The notes beneath the pieces were generated by a model, which saw nothing but the letters and a program-made list of their open reading frames with translations, had not been told where the DNA came from and did not search any database. The translations under genes were made by a program, and so were the position numbers. Source: Acidimicrobiales bacterium (lineage in GTDB: Bacteria; Actinomycetota; Acidimicrobiia; Acidimicrobiales; SZUA-35). From it: DNA of 47,619 nucleotides. The DNA lies in assembly GCA_020629155.1 (NCBI GenBank), contig JAHDDW010000015.1, positions 1-47,619 on the forward strand. The letters are read 5' to 3'. Shown here one piece after another: positions 40,361 to 47,619 of this stretch. Positions within the stretch are counted from its first letter, which is position 1. Every line of letters begins with the position of its first letter.

Positions 40361-40431
40361 TGGCGCGCAGCACAGTTTCGCGGGCTGCGAAACTGACCTT
40401 GCAGCAGCTATCAAGAAGTTTATTGCCATAT
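40361..40431. repeat. 71-bp direct repeat, copy 2
   Basis: Second copy of the hydrolase 3' end (first copy at 39212-39282). The two differences are a synonymous AAA/AAG and a GTA/ATA, and the copied frame stays open to its own stop (ends FIAIF). It overlaps the last 12 bases of the minus-strand lipoprotein gene ending at 40420. Confidence 0.95.
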
Positions 40432-41625
40432 TCTGAGAGTGTTTTTGTCGGTGCCAACAGCTAGTGCTGCTTTGTTGCTGTTGTTTTGGATCGCTATGTT
40501 AGTGACACTAGTGCCGTCTGCTTCAACTTCTGCGGCTATCTCTATATCTTCGTCGGTTCGACGTAGCGCTACTAAATGCTGACGGTTTTGTGATAAGACA
40601 ACAACTTCAAGCTCATCGCCGCCTGCGACATCGGCAACGAGCGCCATATCAAGATTTCTGGTACCTATCACATGGCTTGTATATTCTTGCGTGGATGCTT
40701 CGAGTGTTAACGTCGAGTTGTCAAAGCGAAAAAATTCCACAACGCCGCCGATGTGAGGCACCCGAACATCTATAATTTCAAGCTCGCCAGCAGGGCCGAC
40801 TGGGGCGACAGCTAGCTGGTTGCGCCAACGATTGCCTTGCCCTATCGGCTCAGATTCAGCCAGCACAGATCCGTCGAGACGGTAGGCGACAAGTTTCGCG
40901 CCGACTGAAGCGTTGCTTACTGTTACGAGCACGTCAACAACGCCGTCACTATCAACATCGGCAAACATAGGCGAAACACCTTCGATAACATCTGGCGCTG
41001 CGATCTCAATTTTTGTTTTCTCTCCCGAGCAGGTATCGATAACTTGCATTGCTGCTGCTTCAAGAGGATCGCCTAACACGTCATGGTCGTAGCGGTCTGT
41101 TGGGTCAACGAGAGCAGCCAGCAGCGGGCCTTCTTGCACAACAGTTGTATCTGGCAGGGGATTGTCAAACAGATTGTGCTGATCAAAGACGCTTCTCACC
41201 TCAACTTGCCCTGCTTCGTCAAAGAATATTTCTGGTGGGCCGACAACTGCTTGAGCTGGGCCTACGATGCCTTCATCGTCAACCACGACAGCTTCGCCAG
41301 AAGCAAGGGCGACGTACCAAGATTGTGAATTGCCGTAAGGCACAACCCAAACAGGTTCACTTGGCAGCACAACATCAACTGACGTTGCTGCCTCCAAGTC
41401 AAGGCTGCCACTGCTTAGACGGTTGCCGCTGCTCACTACATCAGTTCTAGAAGACATGCGGCTATCAGAACAGTTGTCAGGTCCAGCTACAGTTTGGTCA
41501 GTAGAATTCGTATTGTTTGTTGCTTCAGATGTTGAACTGGCGCTTTTTGGCTCAGCATCATAGGAACAAGCTGAAACTGTTACGAGTAAAGCAAGCAACG
41601 TACTACTAAAAACGTTTCTGATCAT
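40420..41625 (-). CDS. Lipoprotein with beta-propeller-like (FG-GAP/VCBS-type) repeats
   Basis: A 401-residue protein with a lipobox at C20 (LLVTVSAC), then a Ser/Thr/Asn linker. The rest has recurring strands, including ADVDSDGVVDVLVTVSNAS, a calcium-loop pattern found in FG-GAP/VCBS repeats, and ALVADVAGGDELEVVVLSQN. Probably an outer-face lipoprotein that binds a ligand or another envelope protein. It lies 24 bases after the gene at 41650, so the two are likely cotranscribed. Its last codons (RIWQ and stop) come from the repeat copy 2. Confidence 0.75.
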   Translation of the reverse strand: MIRNVFSSTLLALLVTVSACSYDAEPKSASSTSEATNNTNSTDQTVAGPDNCSDSRMSSRTDVVSSGNRLSSGSLDLEAATSVDVVLPSEPVWVVPYGNSQSWYVALASGEAVVVDDEGIVGPAQAVVGPPEIFFDEAGQVEVRSVFDQHNLFDNPLPDTTVVQEGPLLAALVDPTDRYDHDVLGDPLEAAAMQVIDTCSGEKTKIEIAAPDVIEGVSPMFADVDSDGVVDVLVTVSNASVGAKLVAYRLDGSVLAESEPIGQGNRWRNQLAVAPVGPAGELEIIDVRVPHIGGVVEFFRFDNSTLTLEASTQEYTSHVIGTRNLDMALVADVAGGDELEVVVLSQNRQHLVALRRTDEDIEIAAEVEADGTSVTNIAIQNNSNKAALAVGTDKNTLRIWQ

Positions 41626-41649
41626 AGCCTCACTATAGGCGAGATGTTC

Positions 41650-42528
41650 TTAAGAGAGATATTCTGCTGTTGTCTGCAAGAAGGCTATGTTGTTTCGTAC
41701 CTCGATTGTATAACGCACGTGTACGCCAGCAGTATTGACGAGCGTAAGTGCTGCAGCTTCTTCAGTTTGCGGGTTCAGAGAAAACCCAAACTGTTCACTG
41801 CTAGAAACGATCGTGGCTTTAAGCTGCTGCGCATCGGTGTTTTCGTAGGTATGCAATGCAGAAATAGTATTACGCCCGAATTTGCTTGCACCGCCACCGA
41901 TTTGTTGACCGCCAGAAGGAATTGGCACCTGGTCTTTATGCCAATCAGACCATTTCGCTAAACCAAGTTCTTCAGCTGACCCTGGCCGTTGGAAAGAAAT
42001 GCTAAGACGAACCGCTGGCGATTGTGCATACTGCGTCACCTCAATCTTGAGTAGCGATCCGACAGGGTACCTATCAACAGGCGGTTCTAAAGTCAACGTT
42101 GCTTGTGTCTGCGAACCAAGTTGCGTCTGGTCTTGCGACGCGATAACCCAGTTATCTTGCTGCGCAAACGTTGCATAGAACGAGAACACTTCTGCGACGT
42201 TGCTTTCGACCTCGTAGGTAGCTTTGGTTAGAGACCAAAATGTTCGCTCTCTAGGTTCAATCAGTGCATCAAAACTTGTGACCTGTGAGCCAGTTGGTGT
42301 TTGTAGCTGAGGAAAAGGACCGAGACGTTCTAACGAGGCGATACTATTTTCTTGAGCGGCTAGTTCATTCAACGCTTCTTGAATCTCTGTTGCATTTGCC
42401 TTATCTGGAACTGGTGAACCTGTTTCGTCTCGAAGAAAAATATAGGCAAAAATCATTCCTAGAAGCAAGGCACAACATGCAGCGCCGAGGTAATAGTTTT
42501 TGTTAACGTTTTGCCAATTAGTCGCCAT
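41650..42528 (-). CDS. Membrane-anchored envelope protein of unknown function
   Basis: A 292-residue protein with one N-terminal helix (about 13-32, YLGAACCALLLGMIFAYIFL) and an extracytoplasmic part. The mature region appears to hold two similar alpha/beta units: YEVESNVAEVFSFYATFAQQDNWVIAS and LHTYENTDAQQLKATIVSSSEQFGFSL. No family recognised. It is the first gene of a two-gene unit with the lipoprotein at 40420. Confidence 0.7.
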   Translation of the reverse strand: MATNWQNVNKNYYLGAACCALLLGMIFAYIFLRDETGSPVPDKANATEIQEALNELAAQENSIASLERLGPFPQLQTPTGSQVTSFDALIEPRERTFWSLTKATYEVESNVAEVFSFYATFAQQDNWVIASQDQTQLGSQTQATLTLEPPVDRYPVGSLLKIEVTQYAQSPAVRLSISFQRPGSAEELGLAKWSDWHKDQVPIPSGGQQIGGGASKFGRNTISALHTYENTDAQQLKATIVSSSEQFGFSLNPQTEEAAALTLVNTAGVHVRYTIEVRNNIAFLQTTAEYLS

Positions 42529-42659
42529 CTCTATGGCGTAGTGTATCTGCGATTAACGACGAGAAGCGGATGTGCGATAGGTGACATTCGCAAGAAAATA
42601 GCGTTCAAGGAACATGCCAGAAAAACCTATATTCTAGATAAGGCCGATACTCGCTGAAA

Positions 42660-43340
42660 GTGCCTACGATGTTTGACTCTTTGACAGATATTTTTCATGA
42701 CGCTGAAAAGTGGATCGAGACAATATCTTCAAACCCTTGGTTTCTGCTTTTCATCTTTGCTGTAGCACTTCTTGACTCGATCATCCCGATCGTCCCATCA
42801 GAGTTCAGTGTTATTGCGGGCGGTGTCGCAGCCGCAGACGCTGTGTTGATAGATGATCGCCCTGTTTTTGCGTTAGTTTGCGTGATTATTTTGGGAGCTG
42901 TGGGCGCATATTTTGGTGACACAATTGCCTATTGGATAGGGAATCGCTCTGATAAGCTACTGCGAAACTGGTTTTTCAAAGGCGAAAAAGGCGAACAGCG
43001 TTTGTTGGCAACGAGTAAACAGATCCGCAAACGAGGCGGTCTGCTTTTAATAACAGCACGATTCATCCCAGGTGGTCGAACAGCGATGACGTTTACCTGT
43101 GGCCTAACAGGTCAACCTTTTCTTAAATGGTTCACACGCTGGGATATAGCAGCAACCACAATTTGGGCGTCATATGCTGCGTTGATTGGCTATTTCGTCT
43201 CGTCGGTCATTGAAAACCAGGCCACGGCGCTCTTGCTAGCTTTCGGGTTGGCGTTGAGTATCACCGTTGTTATCGAGGCAGTCCGCTGGATGCTTGAGCG
43301 TAAACGCTCTCAAGCACAACCAGCTGTTGTTGAAAGCTGA
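42660..43340 (+). CDS. DedA family membrane protein (SNARE-associated/VTT domain)
   Basis: A 226-residue membrane protein. The signatures are PIVPSEFSVIAGG, GAVGAYFGDTIAYWIGNRSD, the re-entrant FIPGGRTAMTFTCGLTG and WASYAALIGYF. DedA proteins are linked to membrane-lipid flipping (including undecaprenyl phosphate) and membrane integrity. Two start choices: GTG at 42660 or ATG at 42669 (MFDSLTDIF); both are plausible. It stands alone, divergent from the envelope gene at 41650. Confidence 0.9.
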   Translation: MPTMFDSLTDIFHDAEKWIETISSNPWFLLFIFAVALLDSIIPIVPSEFSVIAGGVAAADAVLIDDRPVFALVCVIILGAVGAYFGDTIAYWIGNRSDKLLRNWFFKGEKGEQRLLATSKQIRKRGGLLLITARFIPGGRTAMTFTCGLTGQPFLKWFTRWDIAATTIWASYAALIGYFVSSVIENQATALLLAFGLALSITVVIEAVRWMLERKRSQAQPAVVES

Positions 43341-43423
43341 GTTTATATACATAGAACTGTGTGCGAGTGGAGCGTAAACAGTGGCACCATTAGCAGAGGC
43401 GCTAATTCGCCTATACTTTGGGT

Positions 43424-44497
43424 ATGCAACCGCCTGTAACTGCGCCGATAAAACCGATGCTCGCTAAAGCTGTGACGACTATGCCAACTGACGGTCATTT
43501 TTTTGAACCGAAGTGGGATGGTTTTCGCTGCATACTTTTTAAGAACGGTGACGATATTGTTTTGGGTTCGCGTAATGAAAAGCCGTTGACACGTTACTTT
43601 CCTGAGCTTCTAGAACCACTTCGTACACAACTTCCTGACCACTGTGTGCTTGATGGTGAACTGATTGTTGTTGTCGATAACAAGCTTGACTTTGCGGCGC
43701 TGCAACAACGGATACATCCAGCAAAATCTCGGGTCGACATGCTAGCAGCCGAAACGCCAGCGGTTTTTGTTGCCTTTGACATTCTGGCGCTAGGCGATCA
43801 TGATCTGCGCAGCCAACCGTTTGAGAAACGACGCCAACAGCTAGAAACTGTCTTCGCTGACATTGCCGCGCCGCTGTATGTAACACCAGCAACCCAGTCG
43901 AATGAGCAGGCGCAACGCTGGTTCACCGATTTTGAAGGCGCTGGGCTTGATGGCTTGATCATGAAACCGCTCACAGAGCCATATGTCGAGAATAAACGCA
44001 CCCAGCTGAAACTGAAACATGTGCGCAGCGCTGATTGCGTTGTCGCAGGTTTCCGTTGGCATAAAGACGGCAAAGGCGTCGGCTCACTGCTTCTAGGGCT
44101 CTATAACGAACAAGACGAGCTGCGCCATGTTGGCGTGGCCGCTAGTTTCACAGCAAAAAGAAGAGCCGAACTTATCGATGAGTTAACGCCATTGACGTCA
44201 GAAACAGTAGGCACTCATCCGTGGGCTGATTGGGGCAATGCTATAGGTGACGACCGCTGCAATATCGCGATGCAAGGTGCACCCAATCGTTGGAATGCAA
44301 AAAAAAGCAACGCGTGGGTGCCTGTTCAAATTGAGCATGTGGCCGAAGTGAAATATTCAACAACGCTTGGTGGCCGTTTTCGTGACGTCACAAAAATGCT
44401 TCGCTGGCGGCCAGACAAAACCACGCAGCAATGCACAGTTGAACAACTTGTTGAACCCGAACCGTATGATGCGAACGCTATTTTGAGGCTACGCTGA
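43424..44497 (+). CDS. ligC: ATP-dependent DNA ligase, LigC-like
   Basis: A 357-residue ligase. The adenylation motif EPKWDGFR has the nucleotide-accepting K30. Motifs follow in order: SRNEKPLTRYFPE, DGELIVV, FVAFDILAL, EGLIMKP-like GLDGLIMKP, and the terminal motif KLKHVRSADCVVAGF. The length and missing nuclease/primase domains match mycobacterial LigC, a minor ATP ligase used in repair. A TTG two codons upstream of the ATG is less likely. It is followed 11 bases later by an MmcQ/YjbR-type gene. Confidence 0.88.
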   Translation: MQPPVTAPIKPMLAKAVTTMPTDGHFFEPKWDGFRCILFKNGDDIVLGSRNEKPLTRYFPELLEPLRTQLPDHCVLDGELIVVVDNKLDFAALQQRIHPAKSRVDMLAAETPAVFVAFDILALGDHDLRSQPFEKRRQQLETVFADIAAPLYVTPATQSNEQAQRWFTDFEGAGLDGLIMKPLTEPYVENKRTQLKLKHVRSADCVVAGFRWHKDGKGVGSLLLGLYNEQDELRHVGVAASFTAKRRAELIDELTPLTSETVGTHPWADWGNAIGDDRCNIAMQGAPNRWNAKKSNAWVPVQIEHVAEVKYSTTLGGRFRDVTKMLRWRPDKTTQQCTVEQLVEPEPYDANAILRLR

Positions 44498-44508
44498 ACG
44501 ATCATACG

Positions 44509-44910
44509 ATGGCTATTGACTCTGCGAAAGCACACCAAATTTTAGAGAAGCTGCGCGAGCTTTGTGAAACCTATCCTGAAGTCAACGAACGACTATCTCA
44601 TCACACGCCGACGTTCTTTGTTAGAGATAAAAAAGTGTTGTGCCATCTGTGGGAAGGCTCACACAAAAAGTCTGACGCTAATGAGTTGCCAATGATCGCT
44701 ATCTGGTGTGCAGCGCCCGCTGGTGTCCAAACCGAAGTGACTGAACGAGAGCCAGATCGTTTCTTTGTGCCTCCATATGTTGGTCATCGAGGGTGGATCG
44801 GCGTCAGGCTAGATCAAGACATTGACTGGAGCGAGATCGACGCGATTTTGCGTGATGCCTACCGTCTTGTTGCGCCCAAAAAGCTTGTGAATCAGTTAGA
44901 CACGCCATGA
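44509..44910 (+). CDS. MmcQ/YjbR family protein
   Basis: A 133-residue protein of the MmcQ/YjbR fold (CyaY-like DNA-binding superfamily). LRELCETYPEVNERLSHHTPTFFVRDKKVLCHLW and PPYVGHRGWIGVRLDQDIDWSEIDAILRDAYRLVAPKKLV are typical. Precise function is unknown. It starts 11 bases after the ligase gene and is probably co-transcribed with it. The 3' end overlaps a minus-strand small ORF by 19 bases. Confidence 0.9.
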   Translation: MAIDSAKAHQILEKLRELCETYPEVNERLSHHTPTFFVRDKKVLCHLWEGSHKKSDANELPMIAIWCAAPAGVQTEVTEREPDRFFVPPYVGHRGWIGVRLDQDIDWSEIDAILRDAYRLVAPKKLVNQLDTP

Positions 44911-45041
44911 AAACCGAGTTGGACGGCTACAGCTATATGGTAGGCGCGAGAATATACCTCTGCCCAATCATCGGCATCTCTATAGTTTCTCTTGCAGGTA
45001 TCGAGTTTGATTAGTCGCTTTTCGAGTTCAGGATCTATCAT
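44892..45041 (-). CDS. Small ORF downstream of toxin, candidate immunity protein or remnant
   Basis: A 49-residue frame, MIDPELEKRLIKLDTCKRNY, then ADDWAEVYSRAYHIAVAVQLGF and a stop. It starts 26 bases after the restored stop of the toxin-like gene at 45067 and runs the same way, in the usual immunity position. The helical charged composition suits a small immunity protein or the first part of a truncated one. No RBS is clear. It overlaps the MmcQ gene end in opposite orientation. Confidence 0.35.
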   Translation of the reverse strand: MIDPELEKRLIKLDTCKRNYRDADDWAEVYSRAYHIAVAVQLGFHGVSN

Positions 45042-45066
45042 ACAATTCTTAGAATTATAGATGTTA

Positions 45067-45839
45067 TTAGGTTGGGAAACCAGTCACTATTCGGTTAGTT
45101 GGGCCGTTGGGTCCGTCTTCGACAACAATACTTATTTCGGTCCCATCGGCACTCCGACCCTTTACCAGCCATCGTCCGCTGGGTTGCTGCTGTCTCGGAG
45201 TACCTATTTGGTTATTCCATGCTTCGTCGATAGCTTGTATCGGGTCGACTCCTTCTGTGAATGTTGTGTGAGAAGGATTGTTTTTGTTTGGCAGGTTATT
45301 TCCGTTTTGTGTTGCAAAACATGCTCAACACGATCGGTGTAGATATCATCGAAATTTCGATAGAATAGTCCTCCGTCGCTGTCGTAGCCTAACTTATCGG
45401 GGCGTTCGGTTAGGGATGGGCTTCGTTTGGCTCCGCCGCTGTGTTCAAATATCGGGTTTTTCTGTTCGTCGTCGCTGAACTGGACTTCACCTTCATTGTC
45501 AATTCGCACGTTTTTGTACTCGATTTCGTCTGGATCGATGTAGTCCGCAGTGCGGTCGGGGCGGATGATGACGATTGATTGGTCGTCGTTGGTGATTCTA
45601 CAATTCCCGTCGGCGTCAAGCTCGCGTTCAAGGTTATGTACCAATACGTCGGCGCTGCCAGTCCACACGGTGAACGTGTCAGGTCCTGCGGTGTCGAGTT
45701 CCCAAACCAGTGTTTCACTGCTTGGGTTGTTATGTTTACTGTCACTATCGGGTTCGTTGTGCTGGTTCTCTGGGCGCTCACGCAAATCAACTAACAAAGA
45801 ATACAACTCAACGACGGCCTGACAGTTGCAGCGGGTCAC
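45067..45839 (-). pseudogene. Polymorphic toxin tail (HINT end plus toxin domain), frameshifted
   Basis: The first frame (45204-45839) includes WELDTAGPDTFTVWTGSADVLVHN, the typical end of a pretoxin HINT/intein-like domain closing with VHN. After a variable linker comes YRNFDDIYTDRVEHVLQH. The frame then runs into nonsense. Shifting by one at the T4 tract 45304-45311 restores a coherent domain ending at a TAA at 45067-45069: NPSHTTFTEGVDPIQAIDEAW, then SGRWLVKGRS, EISIVVEDGPNG and NRIVTGFPT. The H..F...IDEAW...G...TxFP pattern is typical of CdiA/RHS-type nuclease toxins. Family name unsure. Carrier protein is absent. Confidence 0.65.
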
Positions 45840-46171
45840 GGGAATGCGGCGGGAATTTGACTGAGGTGGTGTGTCACGGCGGCTTCAACCGGTCAAGAAC
45901 GACCCCTACGGGATCGGTTTTTCCTCCAGCATTCACAAAACCCCGAAACCAGAAAATAGCGGTTGCGGAACATCTAAGTCGTAAGTGGTTGACATGGCGG
46001 CAGAGGGGTTTCGTGAGGTCCGGAAAAACCCAACCACAGCCCAATTAGGGCTGCTGAGGTGGTTGGTACGTTGACAGGTCTACACCGCCGCAACTTAAGC
46101 GGGGCATGGAAATCGAGGCGCAGCCTCGACCCCCAAAAATACGAGGGGTCCTGAACCGAAGGATCAAAGCC
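45840..46171. other. GC-richer non-coding region with nested inverted repeat
   Basis: No gene is supported. CCAACCAC (46030-46037) pairs with GTGGTTGG (46059-46066), with an inner CAGCCC/GGGCTG stem (46037-46053). The composition is visibly GC-richer than the core and continues into the two DUF7249-like genes. Confidence 0.55.
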
Positions 46172-46552
46172 ATGTACAACGAAAAAGGCAAACAATCCTA
46201 CCAACGCCAGCTCGACCTGCTGGAAGATAAAGAACCCTACGCCGTAGCGTTAGCTAGAGAAATTATCGATCAGGAATCCTACAACGGGTGGTTCAACCGA
46301 GAAACATGCGTCGTTGCTCTGCATTTGTCGTCTGATGAGGATTTGTACCGTCAAACACTCGCCCGAATCGACGACACGGAAACCGTCGGCCAAGCGGCGA
46401 TGACTATCGAGCGGTGGGTGAAAGAAAAACACAGCATTTTACATCACGAACCACCGAACCGGATCGCCCAGCCCTGGCTCAACCTGCTCGCTGACGCAGG
46501 CAGCTTGTGGCGTGTCGACTGGCAGCAAGTCGCAGCCCATTTCGTCGACTAG
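46172..46552 (+). CDS. DUF7249-like protein, copy 1
   Basis: A 126-residue protein. ESYNGWFNRETCVVALHLSSDEDLYRQTL matches the YNGWxNRETWLVxLxLxxDExLY signature of a small family I know from phages, plasmids and cyanobacteria (DUF7249); function unknown. The C-terminus has LWRVDWQQVAAHF. The frame opens at 46106, but the ATG at 46172 has AAGGA nine bases upstream. Codons mostly end in C, unlike the core genes. A broken paralogue follows. Confidence 0.7.
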   Translation: MYNEKGKQSYQRQLDLLEDKEPYAVALAREIIDQESYNGWFNRETCVVALHLSSDEDLYRQTLARIDDTETVGQAAMTIERWVKEKHSILHHEPPNRIAQPWLNLLADAGSLWRVDWQQVAAHFVD

Positions 46553-46659
46553 CAGCAACTCTTGGTCAGGCAGCGAAACCCTATAGCGGCCGTATGGTTT
46601 CTTGGTTCTCGTTGCCTGGCCTCTATGAACCGAACCCAATTTTTGAAAGGAATCTCTCT

Positions 46660-47038
46660 ATGTACACCGATCACGAGAAACAACAGTTGCCCACGCCGCC
46701 TCAACCAATTTAAAACCAACAGCAGCGACGCCCTGGAGAAAGCTACCTCAGCGGTCACCACGACCGATATCGGGGATTGGCCGAACCGAGAAACCTACCT
46801 CGCCGCCTTGCACCTATCGGGCAGCCAAGATCTCTATCAGCGAACGCTCACAGTTCTGACAGAAACCGATGAGGTTGACACCGCAGCACACACCCTCAAC
46901 GAAGTCGTCTGTGTTTACCGCAACAGGCTACAACTTGAACCGCAAACAGTCTCAAACAGCTGACAGACGATACTCACAGAAATCGGCGACCTATGGCCGA
47001 TCGAATGGGTGACACTCATCGAACACTTCTCAGAATAA
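46660..47038 (+). pseudogene. DUF7249-like protein, copy 2, frameshifted and with premature stop
   Basis: The ATG at 46660 follows GAAAGGA and gives MYTDHEKQQLPTPPQPI before a stop at 46711, matching the MYNEKGKQ start of copy 1. A +1 shift near there enters the frame KTNSSDALEKATSAVTTT, DIGDWPNRETYLAALHLSG and SQDLYQRTLTVLTETDEV, which stops at TGA 46961-46963. Reading on in the same frame gives QTILTEIGDLWPIEWVTLIE and HFSE to a TAA at 47038, matching the LWRVDW...HF end of copy 1. So two lesions break an ancestral full-length paralogue. Confidence 0.8.
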
Positions 47039-47042
47039 CAAC

Positions 47043-47082
47043 GACGGCTAGAAGGACATGAATTCGTGTCCTTCTAGCCGTC
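47043..47082. terminator. Perfect 16-bp hairpin after the DUF7249 pair
   Basis: GACGGCTAGAAGGACA (47043-47058) pairs exactly with TGTCCTTCTAGCCGTC (47067-47082) around an eight-base loop. A second small stem, TGCCGCT/AGCGGCA, lies at about 47100-47120. There is no T-run, so a bidirectional or factor-assisted terminator, or an element-borne structure, is possible. Confidence 0.7.
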
Positions 47083-47265
47083 AGGTTCTTCCTCGCAAAA
47101 TGCCGCTAAAAGAGCGGCACATTTACCAGCGACAAAACCGCGATGGCTCCGTTAACAGGTCGGAGGTGAAGCTGATGGGAGCACATGGTTCGGGCACGTC
47201 GACGATTCGCTAGTAGTCAGCCGATGTGTTCCGCCTAACTTCCTATCAGATAACCATCTTTGAGG

Positions 47266-47619
47266 TCACTTGAGTGTGATCCGTTGACTGGAAACATCGT
47301 ATCGAAAATCCATTATCGTCTCAGCTTCAATCAGTCGAACAGCTTCATCGATTACTCCAAGAGGTACATCGAACCATTCGTGTGCTGCAACGACATCTTC
47401 CCCGTTGCGTTCAAACCAGACATCTAACCGTGCTTGAGCAAAGAAATCGTGAAGCATCTTCTCAACAGCTAAAGCAACGGCAGCTGGCACTTCGTACTCA
47501 GCCAAAACCTCGACTGGAGCACTAAGGAAAGTCGGATGCCTGTGGGCATTCGCCAGCCGCTGCTTAACAGTTTGTGTTGTCGCCCCGATCTTGTGTAGAG
47601 ATTCAACGTTTCCCACTTG
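47266..47619 (-). CDS. T5orf172/GIY-YIG nuclease family protein, C-terminal part
   Basis: The frame is open at the window edge, so only the last 118 residues are seen. LHKIGATTQTVKQRLANAHRHPTFL, then VEVLAEYEVP and VEKMLHDFFAQARLDVWF, HEWFDVPLGVIDEAVRLI follow the T5orf172 (Mug113-type) GIY-YIG domain: KIG for the second half of the active motif, R for the arginine, and the conserved EWF...-P-x-x-VID end. The GIY-YIG start and any N-terminal domain are outside. Such nucleases occur in phage and defence contexts. The GTG at 47616 is not a likely start. Confidence 0.75.
   Translation of the reverse strand, partial: QVGNVESLHKIGATTQTVKQRLANAHRHPTFLSAPVEVLAEYEVPAAVALAVEKMLHDFFAQARLDVWFERNGEDVVAAHEWFDVPLGVIDEAVRLIEAETIMDFRYDVSSQRITLK

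Overview
The window looks like chromosomal DNA of a moderately low-GC member of the Actinomycetota, possibly an Acidimicrobiia-like aquatic lineage. The evidence is a DUF2510-RDD membrane protein, a DUF6049 envelope protein divergent from the CCA-adding enzyme, a type II glutamine synthetase, a LigC-type ATP-dependent DNA ligase, and the order rpsF-ssb-rpsR-rplI-dnaB. The class assignment is inference. I saw no rRNA, tRNA or CRISPR array.

Layout. 1-1311: a heptamer repeat at the window edge, then a minus-strand polymorphic-toxin remnant (Tox-REase-7-like) with a candidate immunity gene, abutting erpA in the same reading frame. 1312-9026: Fe-S carrier genes erpA and mrp (divergent); a translationally coupled operon of ECF sigma factor, zinc anti-sigma factor and MscS-like channel; a thioredoxin-like lipoprotein; RidA; glutamate dehydrogenase; and glutamine synthetase II with an unusual RBS-masking inverted repeat and a GlnR-like motif upstream. 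9027-13121: a decayed zone with one intact DUF4143 ATPase, two C-terminal remnants of related ATPases, IS21-like iterated terminal repeats and a truncated lyase gene. 13305-15504: a multi-helix membrane protein, a frameshifted TrmB-family regulator and a divergent 2OG-Fe(II) oxygenase. 15748-22444: a folP operon with a pseudophosphatase-like partner, an RDD protein, DUF6049, pcnA and a small ORF/GNAT pair. 22731-29098: class A PBP and the S6-SSB-S18-L9-DnaB cluster, with five DnaA boxes (at most one mismatch) between rplI and dnaB. 29104-37857: small membrane proteins, a DEAD-box helicase with a structured leader, a group of exported proteins (one TasA/camelysin-like), an exported Ig-like protein coupled to a membrane-anchored GH5-like glycosidase, and SURF1. 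37909-44910: DUF1697, alpha/beta hydrolase, a DUF3800 unit bracketed by a 71-bp direct repeat, envelope proteins, DedA, DNA ligase and MmcQ/YjbR. 44892-47619: an accessory end with a frameshifted HINT-type polymorphic toxin and small immunity-like ORF, two DUF7249-like paralogues (one broken) and a T5orf172/GIY-YIG gene running off the edge.

The core is ordinary housekeeping: nitrogen assimilation, Fe-S assembly, folate, cell wall, ribosome and replication. The most unusual pieces are the DUF3800 unit with its direct repeats and a candidate small RNA, the two orphan polymorphic-toxin tails, the DnaA-box cluster before dnaB, and the sequestered RBS of glutamine synthetase. Several genes show clean frameshifts (TrmB, toxin, DUF7249 copy 2). 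These may be true pseudogenes or base-level assembly errors. All functions here are read from sequence motifs without database searches.
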